Below, piece after piece: positions 17,324-26,284 of a stretch of DNA of 47,314 nt. Source of the stretch: Halococcus salifodinae DSM 8989. Its GTDB lineage: Archaea > Halobacteriota > Halobacteria > Halobacteriales > Halococcaceae. Both the position numbers and the translations under genes were made by a program. The notes beneath the pieces are model-generated. The model saw only the letters and a program-made list of their open reading frames with translations. It was not told the DNA's origin and ran no database searches. Positions within the stretch are counted from its first letter, which is position 1. Each line of letters opens with the position of its first letter. The stretch is from positions 27,899-75,212 of the forward strand of contig NZ_AOME01000080.1 of assembly GCF_000336935.1 (NCBI RefSeq). Direction: 5' to 3'.

Positions 17324-18739
17324 TTATCCGGTGTCGGTGGATTCGCCACCGAGTCGCGTCACGCCCACGAGGAGTTCACGGACGCCGACCGCGCCGACGA
17401 CCGTCGCGAGACCGAACGCGAGCGTCGGGCTCACGGCGTACAGCACGCCACCGACGAGAGCGCTCGGAACGCGCAACGCGGCCCGTACCGTTCGGTAGCC
17501 GCGACGATCGTCCGAGATGTCGTTCGCGGCGCCAGTCTCCGTCGTCGTGTCATCCCCCGTTGTGATCGAATCGACGAACGCATGGCGGGTCGGGAGACCT
17601 GCACGATACAGCCCGAACGCCGCGAACAGACCGGCGACGATGGCCGCGTTCGCGGGCGCGCTGACCAGCGCGATCGGAAACAACGCTCCGACGAGGAGAG
17701 TGCCGGCGACGACGCGCTCGCGGCCGATTCGACTGGTGAGCCGCGTCAGCGGTCCGGTGGCAACGAGTGCGACGCTCATCTCGGCGATCAGACACACACT
17801 GAAGAACGCGTCGGGCCGGAGCCGGTGGCCGAACAGCGTGACGTCGATTTTGAGCACGCTCGTGACGGTGATCACAAGAAACACCGAGACCATCCCGACC
17901 GCGAACTCCACGAGCGCGTCGCCGACGAGGGGCTGGCGGACCGATCGCGGCAGCGAGCGCAGCGAATCGAGCGCGGATCGGATCGGCTCGTCACGGATAG
18001 CGATCCATCCGTCTTCCATCGTTTCGTCGTCCGCCGTCTCGCCGTCGGTCACACCGTCGGAGCGACCGTTCTCCGTCGTCGAATTCGCGCTCGCAGCCGG
18101 AATCTCGTCCTCGTCGAGCACCGCGAGGAGCACGGTCGTCGTCAGTCCGATCGCGGCCGCGAGGCCGAGCACGACCTGGATCGCCGTGATCGCTGGCGAG
18201 ATCAGGGTCAGAAAGCCGACGGCGATCGGCAGGCCGGCGAGCAGCGCGACGTACCGTGGCGTCCGCGCGTGGCGAATCACCTGCGGGACGCGATCACGGA
18301 TCCGCTGTGGAACCACGCCGATCGTGGCGGCGGTCTCCGGCCCGACGGCCTGCCACGACTCGATCAGCGCGAGGCCGACGAACACCAGCGCCACGGAGCG
18401 CAGACCGTCAGTCGGGCCGAGCTGCGGCGCGACCAGCCAGCAGACCACCCCGAGCGAGGCGAGAGCCCCCACGACGGGGGCCGCGCTCGAACCCAGCTGC
18501 TCGGCCACCGAGCCGAGACGGGGGACGGTCACCGCGAGCAGGGTTGCGCTACTCCCGAACAGACCGATGACGATCGGTCCGTTGCCGAGCAGTCGGAGGT
18601 ACTCCGGGGCGTATCGGATCGCGGTGTAGAGTGCAACGTTGAACGCGACGACTGCCACCGACGCCGCAGCGTCGCCAGCCACGTTTCCCTCGAAAACGCT
18701 GGCGTCGGTCCGGGGTGCGGTGGTACTGTCGCTCGTCAT
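17324..18739 (-). CDS. MFS transporter, haem-copper oxidase linked
   Basis: 471 residues in twelve hydrophobic segments, with a charged central loop (about residues 215-250) dividing two six-helix halves. The second half contains GPLTRLTSRIGRERVVAG, a variant of the MFS loop GxLxDRxGRR. Only 12 nt separate its stop from the oxidase start, so the two are almost certainly co-transcribed. Substrate unknown; a copper importer feeding the oxidase (CcoA-type logic) is one hypothesis. Confidence 0.78.
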   Translation of the reverse strand: MTSDSTTAPRTDASVFEGNVAGDAAASVAVVAFNVALYTAIRYAPEYLRLLGNGPIVIGLFGSSATLLAVTVPRLGSVAEQLGSSAAPVVGALASLGVVCWLVAPQLGPTDGLRSVALVFVGLALIESWQAVGPETAATIGVVPQRIRDRVPQVIRHARTPRYVALLAGLPIAVGFLTLISPAITAIQVVLGLAAAIGLTTTVLLAVLDEDEIPAASANSTTENGRSDGVTDGETADDETMEDGWIAIRDEPIRSALDSLRSLPRSVRQPLVGDALVEFAVGMVSVFLVITVTSVLKIDVTLFGHRLRPDAFFSVCLIAEMSVALVATGPLTRLTSRIGRERVVAGTLLVGALFPIALVSAPANAAIVAGLFAAFGLYRAGLPTRHAFVDSITTGDDTTTETGAANDISDDRRGYRTVRAALRVPSALVGGVLYAVSPTLAFGLATVVGAVGVRELLVGVTRLGGESTDTG

Positions 18740-18837
18740 CGGTGGTTCGTGCGGGAGTGAGAGAGCATTCTGTGAGAATCGGTCGCGATGGTCGAAGTAC
18801 CGTTCGCGATCGTGAGGTCGTCAGGAACGTCCGGCGA

Positions 18838-18936
18838 TCAGTCGGGTTGCTCGAACGCGTCCCTGAGACGTTCGATTGCGTCGTGAACGGTTTCGCGGAG
18901 CTGTGCAAGCGATGGGTATTCAGTGTCGTTCGTCAT
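18838..18936 (-). CDS. 32-residue small acidic protein
   Basis: A 32-codon frame from ATG 18936 lies between the permease and MFS genes on the same strand. It encodes one amphipathic, acidic helix (LRETVHDAIERLRDAFEQ). Length and composition fit a haloarchaeal micro-protein, but coding status is not proven. Confidence 0.4.
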   Translation of the reverse strand: MTNDTEYPSLAQLRETVHDAIERLRDAFEQPD

Positions 18937-19007
18937 TGTCGTGTGTCGGTGAAGTGGGTGGTCGGTGTTCGGTACGTCCGGCTGCAGATCGGTCGGCGAA
19001 CGTCGTC

Positions 19008-20459
19008 CTACCGGAGGTTTCGCCCCTCCGTGTAGAGTGTCGAGCAGGCGGCGCGCACGGCTCCGAGCGCCATCCGGAACGCGCCGCCGATGGTCACGAT
19101 CCCCGCGCCGATCGAACGCACGCCCGCACCGAGCGTCCGGCCCGCGTCGCCGAGGTCGGCGAGAAACGCGCCGGCCGTCTGCACGAGGAGATCGGTCGCG
19201 TCGAGTACCGTCTCGAACCCGCGCCACGCGGTTCGGGGGAGCCCACGGACTGCCCTCGCCATCCGTTCGGGACCGTAGGTGACGTACACCTGCGCGAGGA
19301 ACACCGGGGTGAGCACGAGATTCAGCGTCGTGGTGTACCCGCCCGAGAGCGTGCCGCCGACCTCGGTTCGTGGCGGGACGAGTCCGAGCCCGCCGAGGAG
19401 GTAGTGAGCGGCCACGCCCGCGACGACCGCCGCGACGAACAGCGAGGCGAACAGCACGGCGGCCATCCGCGCCCCGTAGTACCGCCGGTAGGTCCGCACC
19501 AGCGGCGGGATGATGAGGTCGGCGTAGATGAACGCGAGCACGCTCCCGAACGGGAGTCCGTTGGTCCAGAGCACGAGCGCGAACGGCACGTTGCCGACCG
19601 AGCACATGAACGTCACCACGCCGATGACGACCGCGATCACCGTGTCGAACACCACGGGTTGAAGCCCGGTCTCGGCACCGAACAGCGCCGCCCACCACGC
19701 CTCGGGGACGAACGCGCCGATCAGCCCCGCGAGAACGAACCCGAACGCGATGTCCTCCCAGAGCATCTCCCAGTCCTTCACCGTCTTCTTACAGGCGGCG
19801 TCCCAGCCGTCGACGGTGAACAACTTCTCGGTCCACGAGACTGCTGAACCTCCCGTCTCGCCGTGCTGGCTCTCGTAGGCACGCCGACAGCCACCACAGC
19901 AGAAGTACTTCGTTCCGCCGGTGGTTTCGGCGGCGATCGTCTCCTCGTCGGTCGGATCGGCCTCCATCCCGCAGGCGTCGCAACTCGTCTCCTCGACGTC
20001 GTGGAGATGCTCGCGCGCGGCGTCGAACCAGCGCTGGGGGACGACGTTTCGGAAGATCACGGCGAGCACGCAGATCGCGATCACGCCGCCGAGATACTCG
20101 CCGACCACGAACTCCCAGCCCAGCAGGACCCACATCACGAGCCCGAGCTCGATCACGAGGTCGGTGCTCGCGAACAGGAAAGCTCCGAGGCTCGCGACGC
20201 CCGACGCACCCTTCTTGAACAACGATTTGCTCGTCCCGGCCGCGGAGTACGAACAGCTCGACGAGGCCGCCCCGAACGCCGAACCGAGCGCGACCTCGCG
20301 CCAGCCGTCGTCGCCGAGCAGTCGGGTCATCCGCTCCTCGCTCACGAACACCTCGACTACGCCCGAGAGGGTGAACCCGAGCACGAGTGCCCACCACGTC
20401 TCCCAGGTCATCCGGGCGACGAGGCGGAGCGCATCGGCGAACGAAGCAGTGACTGACAT
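19008..20459 (-). CDS. DUF318-type permease with embedded TRASH-like metal domain
   Basis: 483 residues, about ten TM helices in two halves. The N-terminal half has the family motif SSSCSYSAAGTSKSLFKKGA (residues 66-85), and the second half the corresponding MCSVGNVPFALVLW. Between them sits C160-x2-C163 and C187-C188-x2-C191 (DACGMEADP ... YFCCGGCRRAYE), a TRASH/YHS-like heavy-metal knuckle. The C-terminus is a long amphipathic region. DUF318 permeases move arsenicals or other small metal species; the Cys domain implies metal sensing or delivery. It neighbours the oxidase-MFS pair. Confidence 0.82.
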   Translation of the reverse strand: MSVTASFADALRLVARMTWETWWALVLGFTLSGVVEVFVSEERMTRLLGDDGWREVALGSAFGAASSSCSYSAAGTSKSLFKKGASGVASLGAFLFASTDLVIELGLVMWVLLGWEFVVGEYLGGVIAICVLAVIFRNVVPQRWFDAAREHLHDVEETSCDACGMEADPTDEETIAAETTGGTKYFCCGGCRRAYESQHGETGGSAVSWTEKLFTVDGWDAACKKTVKDWEMLWEDIAFGFVLAGLIGAFVPEAWWAALFGAETGLQPVVFDTVIAVVIGVVTFMCSVGNVPFALVLWTNGLPFGSVLAFIYADLIIPPLVRTYRRYYGARMAAVLFASLFVAAVVAGVAAHYLLGGLGLVPPRTEVGGTLSGGYTTTLNLVLTPVFLAQVYVTYGPERMARAVRGLPRTAWRGFETVLDATDLLVQTAGAFLADLGDAGRTLGAGVRSIGAGIVTIGGAFRMALGAVRAACSTLYTEGRNLR

Positions 20460-20805
20460 GATCGTGGCTATGGTTCGATGAGTCCCAAGTCGTCGAGGTG
20501 TTGTCTCGGTGTTCGCAGCGGTTCGGCCGAGGCCTGAACACGCCCGAGGCTCGGGAGGATCAGTCGACAGGAACGGGCCGAACCCGCTCGAAGCGGTTCC
20601 GTCTCGCCGTAGAAACTACTGGCCATCGTCCCGGGGCTCATCCACGTCCGGTTCCCGGACGCGTCACCCCAGGTGGGCGTGCATGCTTCCGTATATTCTA
20701 CGGTGTAATAAATCATTCCCTCTGTGAGATTATCTGTCCTATCGAGTTTATTCGGGATCGACGGTACCGATCGGTCGCGCGGTTCCATCGGTTCGGCCGC
20801 CGTCA
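20460..20805. other. Intergenic region between permease and propeller lipoprotein
   Basis: 346 bases. A minus-strand frame 20641-20468 could encode 57 residues ending DDLGLIEP just 8 nt before the permease ATG, but its composition is not clearly coding. AT-rich sequence at 20690-20760 with a minus-strand GATTTATTAC could be the permease promoter. No repeats or RNA gene were recognised. Confidence 0.4.
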
Positions 20806-21804
20806 TCACTGGAAGTTCTCGAGGATCGTACCGTCGGCCCCCACGGCGACGTCGGAGTACTCGACCGTACCGAGCGCGACGCCGTGAAGCGTCTTCGACA
20901 CGGATGTATCGGCCGCCGACCACTCGTTGCCGTCGACGGTGACGACCGTCCCGCCGGGGCCGACCGCGGCTCCGCGGCCGTCCCGTCGATCGACCGCGTG
21001 GAGCGCGTTCTCGACCGACGCGACCGAGATCCAGTTGAACCCGTTGTAGAGGAAGATCGATCCGTCGTCGGCGACGGCTGTCACGGTGTCGGCGTCGAGG
21101 GTCGCGACGTCGTGAATACCGGCACTCACGTCGTCGATTCCGATCGAGCGCCACCCGCCGTCGGATCGCTTTCGGGAGACGTTACCGTTGGTGTCACAGA
21201 GATAGCCGGTCGATCCCCGCATGGTAATGGCGTTGACGCTGTCGCCGTCGGTGGGTTTCGTGACCTCGCTCCACTGGATGGTTCCCTGCTGGTTGCGGCC
21301 AACGAGGAGTTCGCCGGAGCCATTGATAAGCGAGATTCGCTCAACGCCAGCTTGGCCGACGACCGCGACGTCCGCCCACGAACTCGTCTTCTCCTTCGGG
21401 GCCGAGCGGTCGGTCAGTTCGTCGTCCGCGACATCGTAGTAGCCCGCCGCGCCGCTGTCGCCGCACACCCATACGCGCTCGCCGTCGTTCGTGACGGCCG
21501 CGCCGGTGAGTCCGTTGCTCGCTCCACCCGGCCCGCTCTCGACGACAGTCTCCCAGTCGTCGTCGCTCCGGGCGAGCACACGGCCGCTCTCGCCGGCTGC
21601 GACGGGGCCCTCAGTCGAGAACACCACGTCGTGGAGCGCCTTCCCGGTCGGCGAGTCGACGCGCTGCCAGCCGTGGGCCGCCGTCGAGTTGCCCGTCAGA
21701 CAACCAGCGAGTCCAACTGTGACCGCGCTCCCCGCGAACGCGAGCACGCTCCGTCTGGAGCAGCGGCGCGTCCGGGTCGGCGTGGTCGAGTCATCGTGCG
21801 TCAT
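20806..21804 (-). CDS. Tat-exported beta-propeller lipoprotein
   Basis: 332 residues. The N-terminus has a twin-Arg motif (SRRSVL) and a lipobox ending LAGC, so it should be folded inside, exported by Tat and lipid-anchored outside. The mature protein repeats blades with W..VDSPT, GESGRVLAR, GADGTILEN and similar turns, a Ycf48/BNR-like propeller. Order and spacing match the soluble paralogue at 13.6 kb, including the shared VDSPTGKALHDV / IDSPTDKTLLGV opening. It lies 15 nt downstream of the four-TM protein stop (21820). Role unknown; assembly factor for the nearby oxidase is a hypothesis. Confidence 0.85.
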   Translation of the reverse strand: MTHDDSTTPTRTRRCSRRSVLAFAGSAVTVGLAGCLTGNSTAAHGWQRVDSPTGKALHDVVFSTEGPVAAGESGRVLARSDDDWETVVESGPGGASNGLTGAAVTNDGERVWVCGDSGAAGYYDVADDELTDRSAPKEKTSSWADVAVVGQAGVERISLINGSGELLVGRNQQGTIQWSEVTKPTDGDSVNAITMRGSTGYLCDTNGNVSRKRSDGGWRSIGIDDVSAGIHDVATLDADTVTAVADDGSIFLYNGFNWISVASVENALHAVDRRDGRGAAVGPGGTVVTVDGNEWSAADTSVSKTLHGVALGTVEYSDVAVGADGTILENFQ

Positions 21805-21819
21805 CGATACACCCCCGAC

Positions 21820-23046
21820 TCACCACTCCTCCTGGCGATAGTCCGGCGTCTCACCGCGCGGCGTGAACGCGCCGGGCGACGCCGTGCGCTTCGCGATCGT
21901 GGCGATCCGGAGGATAAAGGAGAACAGCACGGCGAACGGGGCGAACGCGACCGCGAGCGCCATACTCACGAACACCACCATCCCGGGACCGTGACCGCTC
22001 GGCGGTGCGCCGTCGGCGAAGATCAGAATGAGGAACGCCGAGACCAGAAACGCACTGAGGCCGGAATACACGATGAGCCGCGAGAGTCGTGCGAGCTCCT
22101 GTTGGATGTACAGCGCCTTGTAGTACTGTCTGAGAATCGACAGTCCACGGTACATCTCGCGGAGATCGTCGAGGAGGGTGTCCGCACGTGCAGTGAGCGC
22201 GTCGGCGGACTCACTCTGGATGCGTCGCGCGGCGTTGATGTTCTCGGCGTAGCCATCGCCCATCATCGGCAGCAACACGTCGATGAGTGGGAGGTTTTCC
22301 TCGTCGGCTCGGGCTGTGAGCTGCTCGACCTGTCCGATCACCCCCTCGACGTACTCGTCGACCCGTTCGCGCAACCCCGCGTCGCCGCTCTCGACCCCTG
22401 CCTCGCGCAGCGACTCCGCCTCCCGCGACAGCACCCGGGCGGCGACCGCGAGGAAGGCCCCCGGATCGGTCGGGCTCACGGCTACGTCGGGAAGGCGTTC
22501 CTCGACCGTCCCCCGGAACGCCCGGACGCTCTCGATGCGCTCGCGCAGCCGATCGGGCGTGCCGAACAGTTCGGAGATCGTGAGCTGGTTGACCGCGACC
22601 ACTATCGGCACGAACGAGAACAGCCCCGAGATGATCCCGCCGAACAGGCTCGTGACGAACCCCGCCTTGGCGATCCCAACGACGTCGGTGAGGCCACCGA
22701 TCAGCGCCACGACGAACACGCTCGCCACGAGCCCGCCGACGATCGCCCAGCGGTTGCCTTCGAGTAGGAGCCATCTCCGTGCGCCGATTCGACGTTCGCG
22801 GTCGGTGAGATACGTGATCGCGATCCGGCCGCCGGCGACCAGCAACCGGCCGACGATCCAGACGAACCGCACGACGAACGCCACCACCGGCCGAAGTGCC
22901 GGCACGATGGTCCCGAGGACGCCGTCGGTGCTGTCGTCGCTCGGTTCGGTGTCGATCGATTCGTTGTTATCGGTTGGTTCGGCGTCGCCGGTCGGTTCGT
23001 TGCCGTCGCTGTCGTCGGTTTCGTCAGGCACAGTGTCATCGGTCAT
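21820..23046 (-). CDS. Four-TM membrane protein with large cytoplasmic helical domain
   Basis: 408 residues. An acidic low-complexity N-terminus (about 50 residues) is followed by two TM helices (about residues 118-140 and 150-170), a long helical, charged domain rich in Glu/Arg (about 175-325), and two C-terminal TM helices. It starts 2 nt after the DUF389 gene stop, indicating one operon. Not a recognised family; the topology is that of a membrane scaffold or channel-like protein. ATG 23046 avoids an upstream Arg/Pro-rich extension that looks non-coding. Confidence 0.7.
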   Translation of the reverse strand: MTDDTVPDETDDSDGNEPTGDAEPTDNNESIDTEPSDDSTDGVLGTIVPALRPVVAFVVRFVWIVGRLLVAGGRIAITYLTDRERRIGARRWLLLEGNRWAIVGGLVASVFVVALIGGLTDVVGIAKAGFVTSLFGGIISGLFSFVPIVVAVNQLTISELFGTPDRLRERIESVRAFRGTVEERLPDVAVSPTDPGAFLAVAARVLSREAESLREAGVESGDAGLRERVDEYVEGVIGQVEQLTARADEENLPLIDVLLPMMGDGYAENINAARRIQSESADALTARADTLLDDLREMYRGLSILRQYYKALYIQQELARLSRLIVYSGLSAFLVSAFLILIFADGAPPSGHGPGMVVFVSMALAVAFAPFAVLFSFILRIATIAKRTASPGAFTPRGETPDYRQEEW

Positions 23047-23048
23047 GG

Positions 23049-24104
23049 TTACAGGAGCAGTCCGGCGAGGCCGGCTAGCGTGCCGGTCGCGAGATGCGCG
23101 AGGAAGGTCGCGAGCACGATCACCGCGGTCGCGAGCACGATCACCCGCCGCAGCATCGTGCTCCGGGCTTTCCGGAGCTCCGACCAGCTCTGTGGGTGGT
23201 AGCCGAGATACCAGAGGCAGATGATCGCGGCGAGGTTGATCGAGAGGATGTTGAGGAGGACGACGGCGGCGGAGCCGAGAACGGCGGTCGGTCGTCCCCA
23301 CGCGATCCCGACGCCGACGACCCCGAGCGGCGGGATCACGGCGGCGGCGATCATCACCCCCACGAGCCCGATGGTCGCGCTGGTCGAGAGGCTGATCGCG
23401 CCCGCAAAGCCCGCGCTCAGCGCGATCACCACTAGCAGGAAGCTCGGCGCGGTGTGGTTGCTGAGCTGGAGCACCCGATCGACGTTCAATCCCGTGGGAA
23501 TGAACTGGGTCGAGCGGATCAAGAGGGCAAATCCGACCGCGCTGGCGATCGCCACCACCCCGCCGATCGCTTGGAACTTCAGGCTCCGAGCAAAGAGTTT
23601 CTGGTCGTCGATGACCGTCGCCACGCTGGTCGCCATCGGCGGCCCGATCAGCGGTGCGATCACCATCGAGCCGACCAACACGGCAGTCGATTCGAGCATC
23701 ACCCCCGCTGTGGCGACCACCGCGCTGATCGCGGTCATCAGCGAGTAGATCACGAGGTCGGGGATGAGATCGGCCGCCTTCGAGTGGAGCTCGCTCCGTG
23801 AGATCCCCTGATGGCCGAGCCCTTCGACCTGCTTGTAGAGGTCGTCTGACTCGCCCAGTCGATCCGAGGTGATCGTCTCGGGCTCGACCACGACGGTGTA
23901 CATGTCCTCGCCGAGATCGAGCGCCGCGAGCTCGTTCTGGATCGGTTCGACGGTGTGTGACGGCAGCGGGAACGAGATCGTTGCCGACGTATCAGGATCG
24001 TCGGTGTGGTCGGAGACCGTGTAGTCGAGATCGTTCGCGTCGAGCACGTCGAGCACCGTCTCGCGGGTGCTTTCGGACATCGTGATGATCTCGACCAGCC
24101 GCAT
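23049..24104 (-). CDS. DUF389 (TIGR00341-like) membrane protein
   Basis: 351 residues. The N-terminal about 80 residues form a soluble ferredoxin-like domain starting MRLVEIITMSESTRETVLDVL, the usual DUF389 opening, so ATG 24104 is preferred over upstream in-frame ATGs at 24119 and 24137. Six or seven TM helices follow, including GSMVIAPLIGPPMATSVA and AAAVIPPLGVVGVGIA, the two Pro-rich family motifs. Function of the family is unknown. It is the first gene of an operon with the four-TM protein. Confidence 0.85.
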   Translation of the reverse strand: MRLVEIITMSESTRETVLDVLDANDLDYTVSDHTDDPDTSATISFPLPSHTVEPIQNELAALDLGEDMYTVVVEPETITSDRLGESDDLYKQVEGLGHQGISRSELHSKAADLIPDLVIYSLMTAISAVVATAGVMLESTAVLVGSMVIAPLIGPPMATSVATVIDDQKLFARSLKFQAIGGVVAIASAVGFALLIRSTQFIPTGLNVDRVLQLSNHTAPSFLLVVIALSAGFAGAISLSTSATIGLVGVMIAAAVIPPLGVVGVGIAWGRPTAVLGSAAVVLLNILSINLAAIICLWYLGYHPQSWSELRKARSTMLRRVIVLATAVIVLATFLAHLATGTLAGLAGLLL

Positions 24105-24710
24105 GTCCTTGCGGGCCATCTCAGCCCACACCTCCACGTTGCGGGCGATGCGTCGAGACGAGTTCGATAGCGATCCAACCTGTCAGGGACGTCGGTTGAC
24201 GGTCGACGTCCGTTCGAGCGTATCGGTGGGTCGTTTCCATTTCAGCGAGAGCTATCGGTGATGAGTCCAGCAGTCGAGAACGTCGAAACGATGGCCGCTA
24301 TCGAACGGCGGGCGGCACATCGCTCTCGTGGTCGTCGCGGTCGCAAGCGGTTCGTCGTCGATACCACCAGCATACCAAGAGCAGCGTCGTGATCATCGAT
24401 AACGAAACGGGACGCCGGTCGGGTCACGTCCGCGAGTACCCTCGCCTTCGGTCAGCACCGTCGGTCGATCGGCGGTCCGCTGTGATCGAAACCCGGCGGC
24501 TGCGAGGCTGTCGGCCGCGGAGGTCATCCACGCCCGCCGTGGGCGCGTCGTCCGGCGTCGCTCCGTGACCGACGATCGATCGCCGGCGGAGAAAAGGACA
24601 CCAGATCGTACAGCACGGTAGTCTGTGCTGCCGGAGAGCGCTGCCGTCGTCGCTCGTCGGGGCGACTGTTCCCCGTTACCGACCACCGGATCGGCGTGCG
24701 ATCGCGGCGC
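24105..24710. other. Intergenic region with no clear gene
   Basis: 606 bases between the DUF389 start and the next minus-strand stop. Short Arg-rich frames exist on both strands but none has the acidic, GC3-biased character of neighbouring genes. The promoter for the DUF389 operon must lie in the left 100 bases. No repeat, tRNA or IS end was seen. Confidence 0.5.
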
Positions 24711-24959
24711 TCAGTTGACTTCGGGTTCGTGTCGCGGCGCTGGTTCGGGCTCGGGTCCGGTCCCGCCGATGAGCGATCTCGCGGCTTCGAGCGCCTCCAG
24801 CCGGTCGCCGATCTCCGCGAGGAGATCCGCGCGTCGGGCGCGGAGTCGCGCCTCACTGTATCCCGCCTCCGACTCGGCCGACTCGTCGAGGAGTTCGACG
24901 AATTCGGCGAACAGTTCGCGCTCGGCGAGGTCTTCCGGTGGTGTTTCGCGGATTCCCAT
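24711..24959 (-). CDS. Small acidic helical protein, unknown
   Basis: 82 residues, Glu/Ala/Leu-rich, predicted mostly helical (residues about 8-62), with a Pro/Glu tail. No Cys or membrane segment. Acidic composition strongly supports coding in a haloarchaeon. A palindrome about 40 nt upstream (24998-25014) may regulate it. Confidence 0.65.
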   Translation of the reverse strand: MGIRETPPEDLAERELFAEFVELLDESAESEAGYSEARLRARRADLLAEIGDRLEALEAARSLIGGTGPEPEPAPRHEPEVN

Positions 24960-24997
24960 CGGTAGCTACCACCGCGTCCGCCGACAACTTCGGTTTT

Positions 24998-25014
24998 TCT
25001 AGTCATAGACTAGA
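24998..25014. promoter_or_regulatory. Palindromic operator candidate
   Basis: TCTAGTC-ATA-GACTAGA is a perfect 7-bp inverted repeat with a 3-nt spacer; with flanks, 10 of 13 arm positions match. It sits about 40 nt upstream of the ATG of the 82-residue protein, where a regulator would overlap the promoter. Confidence 0.45.
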
Positions 25015-25143
25015 GAAATTGTGTGTCGTGACACGTGGCTGCCGAGGCGATGGGAGCGCTTCGGGCGAACGCTGCCGTCACGAAGACGGAGTCAACAGCG
25101 GGTGTGCGCCGTGAGCAGGCCTGAAAGCGAGCGCTGACGGTCG

Positions 25144-25713
25144 TCAAAACTGGAGGAGGTCGGCGGGCGCAACGGCTTCGTCGAACGCACGGGCGTGCAG
25201 ATCGGCGATCGTTTCCCTGATTGCGGACAGTTGGTCGATACCGGTGCCACAGTCGGTCACACAGCGAGCGGTCACGTCGTCGGCGTACTCCTCGTAGCGG
25301 AGTCGGCCGTGACAGTGTGGACACCGCGGTTCGGCGTGGGCGTGCATCCAGTCGACGTCGTAGCCGGCCGCAGCCAGCCGCTTTTGGAGGGCGTACCAGA
25401 CGTGAACGTCCCACGATTCGGTGCCCTCGGCGGTTCGTTTGAGCCGCGCGAGTGCGAGCGCCGCCTTCCGGTAGAGCGCGTCGTCGGTCGGGTGATGGGT
25501 GGCGTGACACCGTCGAAACCGGTTGAACAGCGCGGCCTTCGACGATCGAGCCGCGCCAGTGGTGAACTCGCCTGCCGTCGCGGACGCCAGCGACTGCTCG
25601 TCGGCGGTGACGACGCGCCGTGGCCGTCCCTGGTCGTCGTACTGTTGCTCGTCGGAAAGCGATGCCCCGGTCTTCGGACAAAACGCGTCTTCCCCAATCA
25701 TGGTTGTACTCAC
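25144..25713 (-). CDS. Conserved-looking zinc-binding protein, unknown
   Basis: 189 residues, soluble. An N-terminal single Cys (EDAFCPKTG) is followed by a helical middle with several His (CHATHHPTDD), then a C-terminal knuckle CPHCHGRLRYEEYADDVTARCVTDC, which gives four Cys in C-x2-C and C-x3-C spacing. The segment between resembles a short treble-clef or zinc ribbon. No DNA-binding or catalytic signature was recognised. It is monocistronic and followed by the palindrome-controlled small gene. Confidence 0.65.
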   Translation of the reverse strand: MSTTMIGEDAFCPKTGASLSDEQQYDDQGRPRRVVTADEQSLASATAGEFTTGAARSSKAALFNRFRRCHATHHPTDDALYRKAALALARLKRTAEGTESWDVHVWYALQKRLAAAGYDVDWMHAHAEPRCPHCHGRLRYEEYADDVTARCVTDCGTGIDQLSAIRETIADLHARAFDEAVAPADLLQF

Positions 25714-26284
25714 TACTGATCGAAAGAAACCGCTGCAGCCCGGCGGGACGCAGTATCCCAGCCGTGTTCACAGCGAAAAGTCGTGGCCTGAGCTTGTATC
25801 GAGCCGCGGTGATTGTTCGCGCTCGATGGCTCGTCTGATTTCCCTCGCAACGCCGTGGTGCGCCCGATGAATCCACGCACGACCCCGTGCTGGTCGGTGG
25901 GACGTCATCCGCGCCCCGACGGGAGCGCGTCGTCCGGCTCGGGCATGCGATAAATCCGTAGAATACTCCGGGCAAAAAACGTTTCGTCGATGTCGTCTAC
26001 CGGAGAATCGTACCGAACAGCCGGTTCGCACGGGTCGAAACCAGTTCGTTGGCGGGTGATCGAGGGGGCCACAAGCGAGGACGCTCGGCGTTCCCTTCGT
26101 CGAATTTTCGAGCACACCTACGATCGTGGGTTGGAGCCGCCGACACGTCAGCGCCGACGAGATCGGGTTTCGATCGTGTCCCGAACGGTGCTCGGAATCC
26201 GCGATCGTCGCTGTAGAACGATAGACGAACTTTCCACAACGTGTCGTCCCGTTAAGTTGTTGGTAGACCTCTCGCCGAACGCGC
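25714..26284. other. Intergenic region, no gene supported
   Basis: 571 bases. A minus-strand TATA-like GGATTTATCGC near 25950 precedes only a 13-codon frame (MPEPDDALPSGRG). The right end has GTTAAG at 26251 and the 10-mer TTGTTGGTAG at 26257-26266, likely promoter parts for the HMA gene at 26285. Nothing else was recognised. Confidence 0.5.

Noticed and set aside
15398..18760. Very long plus-strand open frame of 1120 codons over the oxidase and MFS genes
   Set aside because: It is Arg/Glu/His/Asp-rich antisense to genes with perfect family motifs; long antisense frames are common in GC-rich DNA.
24242..24686. Minus-strand short frames ending GVPFRYR and GLITDSSR
   Set aside because: No acidic bias, no spacing or ribosome-binding signal, no recognised motif.
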